From assembly GCA_017550405.1 (NCBI GenBank), contig JAFZPH010000027.1, positions 1 to 60,810 on the forward strand: a DNA stretch of 60,810 nucleotides. Reading direction: 5' to 3'. Every line of letters begins with the position of its first letter. Within the stretch, counting starts at the first letter, position 1. A model generated the notes under the pieces. The model was not told the DNA's origin and did no database searches. It saw only the letters and a list, made by a program, of their open reading frames with translations. Shown here one piece after another: positions 58,627 to 60,810 of this stretch. A program made the translations under genes and the position numbers. The DNA is from Bacteroidales bacterium (GTDB lineage Bacteria; Bacteroidota; Bacteroidia; Bacteroidales; P3).

Positions 58627-60138
58627 TCACAAATATGTCTTTATACTCTCACCCTTTACGTCTTTCCATAATTCCCATCCGTTGCTTGTTTTTCCTAACA
58701 CTATAGAAGCCGCGTGAATTGGGTCTTTGCAAATCTCATCAACAACTAATCTATAACCATTATTTTCTCTTACACATTTATCAACAACAATAGACTTTCT
58801 AATCTGTCCAATAGTGGACTTTGCAAACATTGTCGATTTGACAGTAATGGACAAAAGACTTCCCTTCTTTAATGTGAACTGACCAGACTTGGGGTCGTAA
58901 TAGCCCATAGCATCATACACATCATTCTCTCCAATTGCATTTCTTAAATAGAATGCGTGAGCACCCCACCTTATCTTGCTCTTTGAAGTATCTAAAGTAT
59001 CTCGAGTAACGGGAATTGCACGCACCTCATATTGTATAGATGAATCTCCGCATCTGGAAAACTCATCGGGGAAATAATCCTTTAAGTATTTTCCGTTCAA
59101 ATCACGCCATAAAGTGTAATTTGCATCTATTTGTCCAGTCACATAATATGCAGCACCTGTTGCATTCTCACATTTTGCATCCTTTACGACTTTCCACCCA
59201 TATCCTAATTTCTGACACGCCTTTTCCAAAAAACGTTGTCTCCTTGTGGAAATTACACCCTCTTCCGACACAATGCTTCCTTCACAGATATAGAAAAAGC
59301 CTTCCTCTTGTGCGTAATACCCAGATGCTTGGTAATAAGGTGCGTTCGATAAAAAGAATAAATGATGGGTGTTTTTCTTCGGTGTCTTCTTTGCTATTGG
59401 TTCTTCTTTTTCTCGTATTACCTCATCCAAGATAAAACTCTTCTTTGGACTTTCTTCTTTCTTTTTAACAAAATGAAGTTCAGTCTGACTATCAATGCTT
59501 TTTGGTTCTGCTTGTTCATTATTTGATTTCGAATTATTTTTTTCATATGCCAATGACATACCATCATCATCAACCCATTTCAACGATTCAGCTTCATCGC
59601 CAAGATATCGCTCTGCTGCAATAGACGGAGAAAGATAGCTCCAACGGTTTTTCTCACAATAAATATTCCCGTGCTTCATAGAGCATCCTAGTATCAAATC
59701 AGCAGATCCGGTATTTTGAGGAGGACGAATGGTAAATGACCATTTCAATACTATAAAAATATATTTATTACCATAATATCTATTATCAAAATATCCCGCA
59801 GCGTGAACAACGAGTTTCTCTTTCTCGACTTTTCGTAAATAATAGAGGTGACGTCCTGCCTTCTTTGCGTCTTCAATTGCTTCTGCTATCATTAATTCAT
59901 GATATGGAATCAACTTGACACCCTCAAATGGTAGCGGAATGCCATAATATTTTTTTCTGAGAATTTGCCCTCTATTCAATGACTTTTCATCTGCAAAATA
60001 ATGAGAATGTGAGTCGCACGTGCCATCAATAATCTCTTTCCTCAATACAATATACTCTTCTTCATCAAAAAGCATCTTTCGAGATATCGGTCCATGCAGT
60101 TTCTCGTATTCTGCATTAATGTCAAGTTCCTTATCCAT
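58627..60138 (-). CDS. Protein with three DUF4357-like modules
   Basis: Soluble protein of 503 residues without signal peptide. Three related modules are visible: about 97-190 (HLYYLRK...GYF, LSPSIAAERYLG), about 258-355 (HLFFLSN...GYY, FFYICEGSIVS, LWRDLNGKYLKDYF) and about 393-503 (HAFYLRN...GYY, FTLKKGSLLS, IHAASIVLGKTSNGWELWKDVKG). The last fits DUF4357, a domain often joined to GIY-YIG nucleases or restriction-modification proteins. A charged, low-complexity linker (about 197-257) separates modules one and two. It is AT-rich and lies between an OmpA-like gene and a nuclease gene on the same strand, so the three are probably one operon. Confidence 0.7.
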   Translation of the reverse strand: MDKELDINAEYEKLHGPISRKMLFDEEEYIVLRKEIIDGTCDSHSHYFADEKSLNRGQILRKKYYGIPLPFEGVKLIPYHELMIAEAIEDAKKAGRHLYYLRKVEKEKLVVHAAGYFDNRYYGNKYIFIVLKWSFTIRPPQNTGSADLILGCSMKHGNIYCEKNRWSYLSPSIAAERYLGDEAESLKWVDDDGMSLAYEKNNSKSNNEQAEPKSIDSQTELHFVKKKEESPKKSFILDEVIREKEEPIAKKTPKKNTHHLFFLSNAPYYQASGYYAQEEGFFYICEGSIVSEEGVISTRRQRFLEKACQKLGYGWKVVKDAKCENATGAAYYVTGQIDANYTLWRDLNGKYLKDYFPDEFSRCGDSSIQYEVRAIPVTRDTLDTSKSKIRWGAHAFYLRNAIGENDVYDAMGYYDPKSGQFTLKKGSLLSITVKSTMFAKSTIGQIRKSIVVDKCVRENNGYRLVVDEICKDPIHAASIVLGKTSNGWELWKDVKGESIKTYL

Positions 60139-60153
60139 TACTCTGTGCTTTAC

Positions 60154-60672
60154 TTATTGATTTTCTTTTAAGCTGTCAATTTTCGCTTTTGTCACATCAA
60201 TATTTCCAATAACTGGAACAATATGAATAAGAAACCTCTGATTCTTTTCTTCAATGGAGTTATACATCTTTTTGTATTCAGCAGGGTTAGGATATTTCAC
60301 TTTCAAGTTATATTCAGGATCATCAGGATTATATCTTGGCACACCACCTTCTCCACTACCTGAAATTATTACTTGACATTGGGAGGATTCTAATTCTATA
60401 CCATTTTTTTTCCAGAATTCATTTAGATACTGTGCACGGAGGTATGATAAAGTATAATTGTTCATCCAGTCGTTAACACGGTACGGCTTTCTCGATGCTT
60501 GTCCTTCGATAATGACAAGGAATTTGATGTTGTCAGAGTTACGCTCAGTTCGTTCAAGTGTAGAAATTGTATTTTTTATTAGATGTCCTGCTGCAATAAT
60601 ACTATCTCGTATTGAATTGGCTTTAATTATATCTCGTTCCGCCATATTCGGGTTAGTATTATCAAATCTCAC
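60154..60672 (-). CDS. OmpA/MotB-like domain protein, lacking an N-terminal anchor
   Basis: Protein of up to 172 residues (GTG at 60672; an in-frame stop lies two codons upstream). It resembles the peptidoglycan-binding OmpA/MotB C-terminal domain: FLVIIEGQASRKPY, NNYTLSYLRAQYLNEFW, IISGSGEGGVPR and NQRFLIHIVPVIG. The usual Asp of the GHTD loop is replaced by Ala-Ser. No signal peptide or membrane helix is present, unlike MotB or ZorB-type proteins, so it is either truncated or used differently. It lies 15 nt upstream of the DUF4357-like gene. Confidence 0.6.
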   Translation of the reverse strand: MRFDNTNPNMAERDIIKANSIRDSIIAAGHLIKNTISTLERTERNSDNIKFLVIIEGQASRKPYRVNDWMNNYTLSYLRAQYLNEFWKKNGIELESSQCQVIISGSGEGGVPRYNPDDPEYNLKVKYPNPAEYKKMYNSIEEKNQRFLIHIVPVIGNIDVTKAKIDSLKENQ

Positions 60673-60697
60673 TAGTGTCTATTAAATAATTTAACAT

Positions 60698-60808
60698 TTA
60701 TAATTCAAGTTGAAGTTGTCCGCTCATAACAGGCATTGGCTCCCTTGTTGGGGTGAAAAGTTCGGTGATGCTGTCCTTTGCGAGAAGCGAACCGCTGAGG
60801 ATACGCAG
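60698..60808 (-). CDS. Partial CDS at the right edge (C-terminal end)
   Basis: Reading leftward from the window edge, one frame is open for 36 codons and stops with TAA at 60698-60700. It ends in PMPVMSGQLQLEL, which reads like ordinary protein. The gene starts beyond the window. The OmpA-like gene begins 25 nt later on the same strand. No family can be assigned from so little sequence. Confidence 0.4.
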   Translation of the reverse strand: MRILSGSLLAKDSITELFTPTREPMPVMSGQLQLEL

Positions 60809-60810
60809 TA

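Overview
The window reads as chromosomal DNA of a Bacteroidales bacterium (Bacteroidota); no genus can be assigned from the sequence alone. Support comes from promoters of the Bacteroidota type (TTG or TTTG, about 19 bp, then TAnnTTTG), a PorW/SprE-type lipoprotein of the type IX secretion system (T9SS), a T9SS C-terminal sorting domain on a giant C10 peptidase, lineage-typical families (DUF4199, DUF3822, an APH-RapZ fusion, an RprY-like regulator) and many short lipoproteins. I see no rRNA, tRNA, CRISPR array, insertion sequence or prophage.

Layout. 0.4-18.9 kb is a dense plus-strand block of mostly core genes: lepB, a cyclophilin, an orphan response regulator, an MBL hydrolase, two glycosyltransferases, DUF4199, ychF, a porW-like lipoprotein, a bactofilin, an APH-RapZ fusion, a conserved membrane protein, DUF3822, rsmD, purC, CYTH, a YfcC carrier and an M28 peptidase. 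Genes are often coupled by 1-8 nt overlaps. 19.0-19.8 kb is intergenic with hairpins. 19.8-23.6 kb carries a TPR protein and gyrA on the minus strand, divergent from clpC (23.9-26.6 kb). 26.6-29.0 kb is a minus-strand ECF sigma / anti-sigma / two-lipoprotein operon. gcvP and a 1415-residue secreted C10 peptidase fill 29.2-36.5 kb. A repeat-rich gap, a LuxR regulator and a divergent leucine-rich-repeat lipoprotein follow.

39-48 kb is a minus-strand run: an HEYGH membrane protein, an outer-membrane barrel, a GH25-fold protein lacking its catalytic residues, ligA, dapF, a cation:proton antiporter, and dnaX. dnaX is cut by an in-frame amber codon exactly after the clamp-loader domains. 48.2-56.0 kb is one 2574-residue cyclic-glucan-synthase-like gene with a clear promoter and terminator. 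56.3-57.8 kb holds one lipoprotein and about 0.9 kb of non-coding diverged repeats. 57.8-60.8 kb is visibly more AT-rich and carries a minus-strand cluster: partial CDS, OmpA-like protein, three-module DUF4357-like protein, EndoG-type nuclease.

Two families of non-coding repeats stand out. One is an AT-rich element built on GTTAGTCGATT and GTTAATG words that fills four gaps between minus-strand genes, two of them exactly from stop to start codon. The other is a dispersed GACCGATTTGGG motif found in at least eight intergenic places on both strands. Together with the split dnaX, the degenerate GH25 protein and the AT-rich right-end cluster, these are the parts least explained by known biology.
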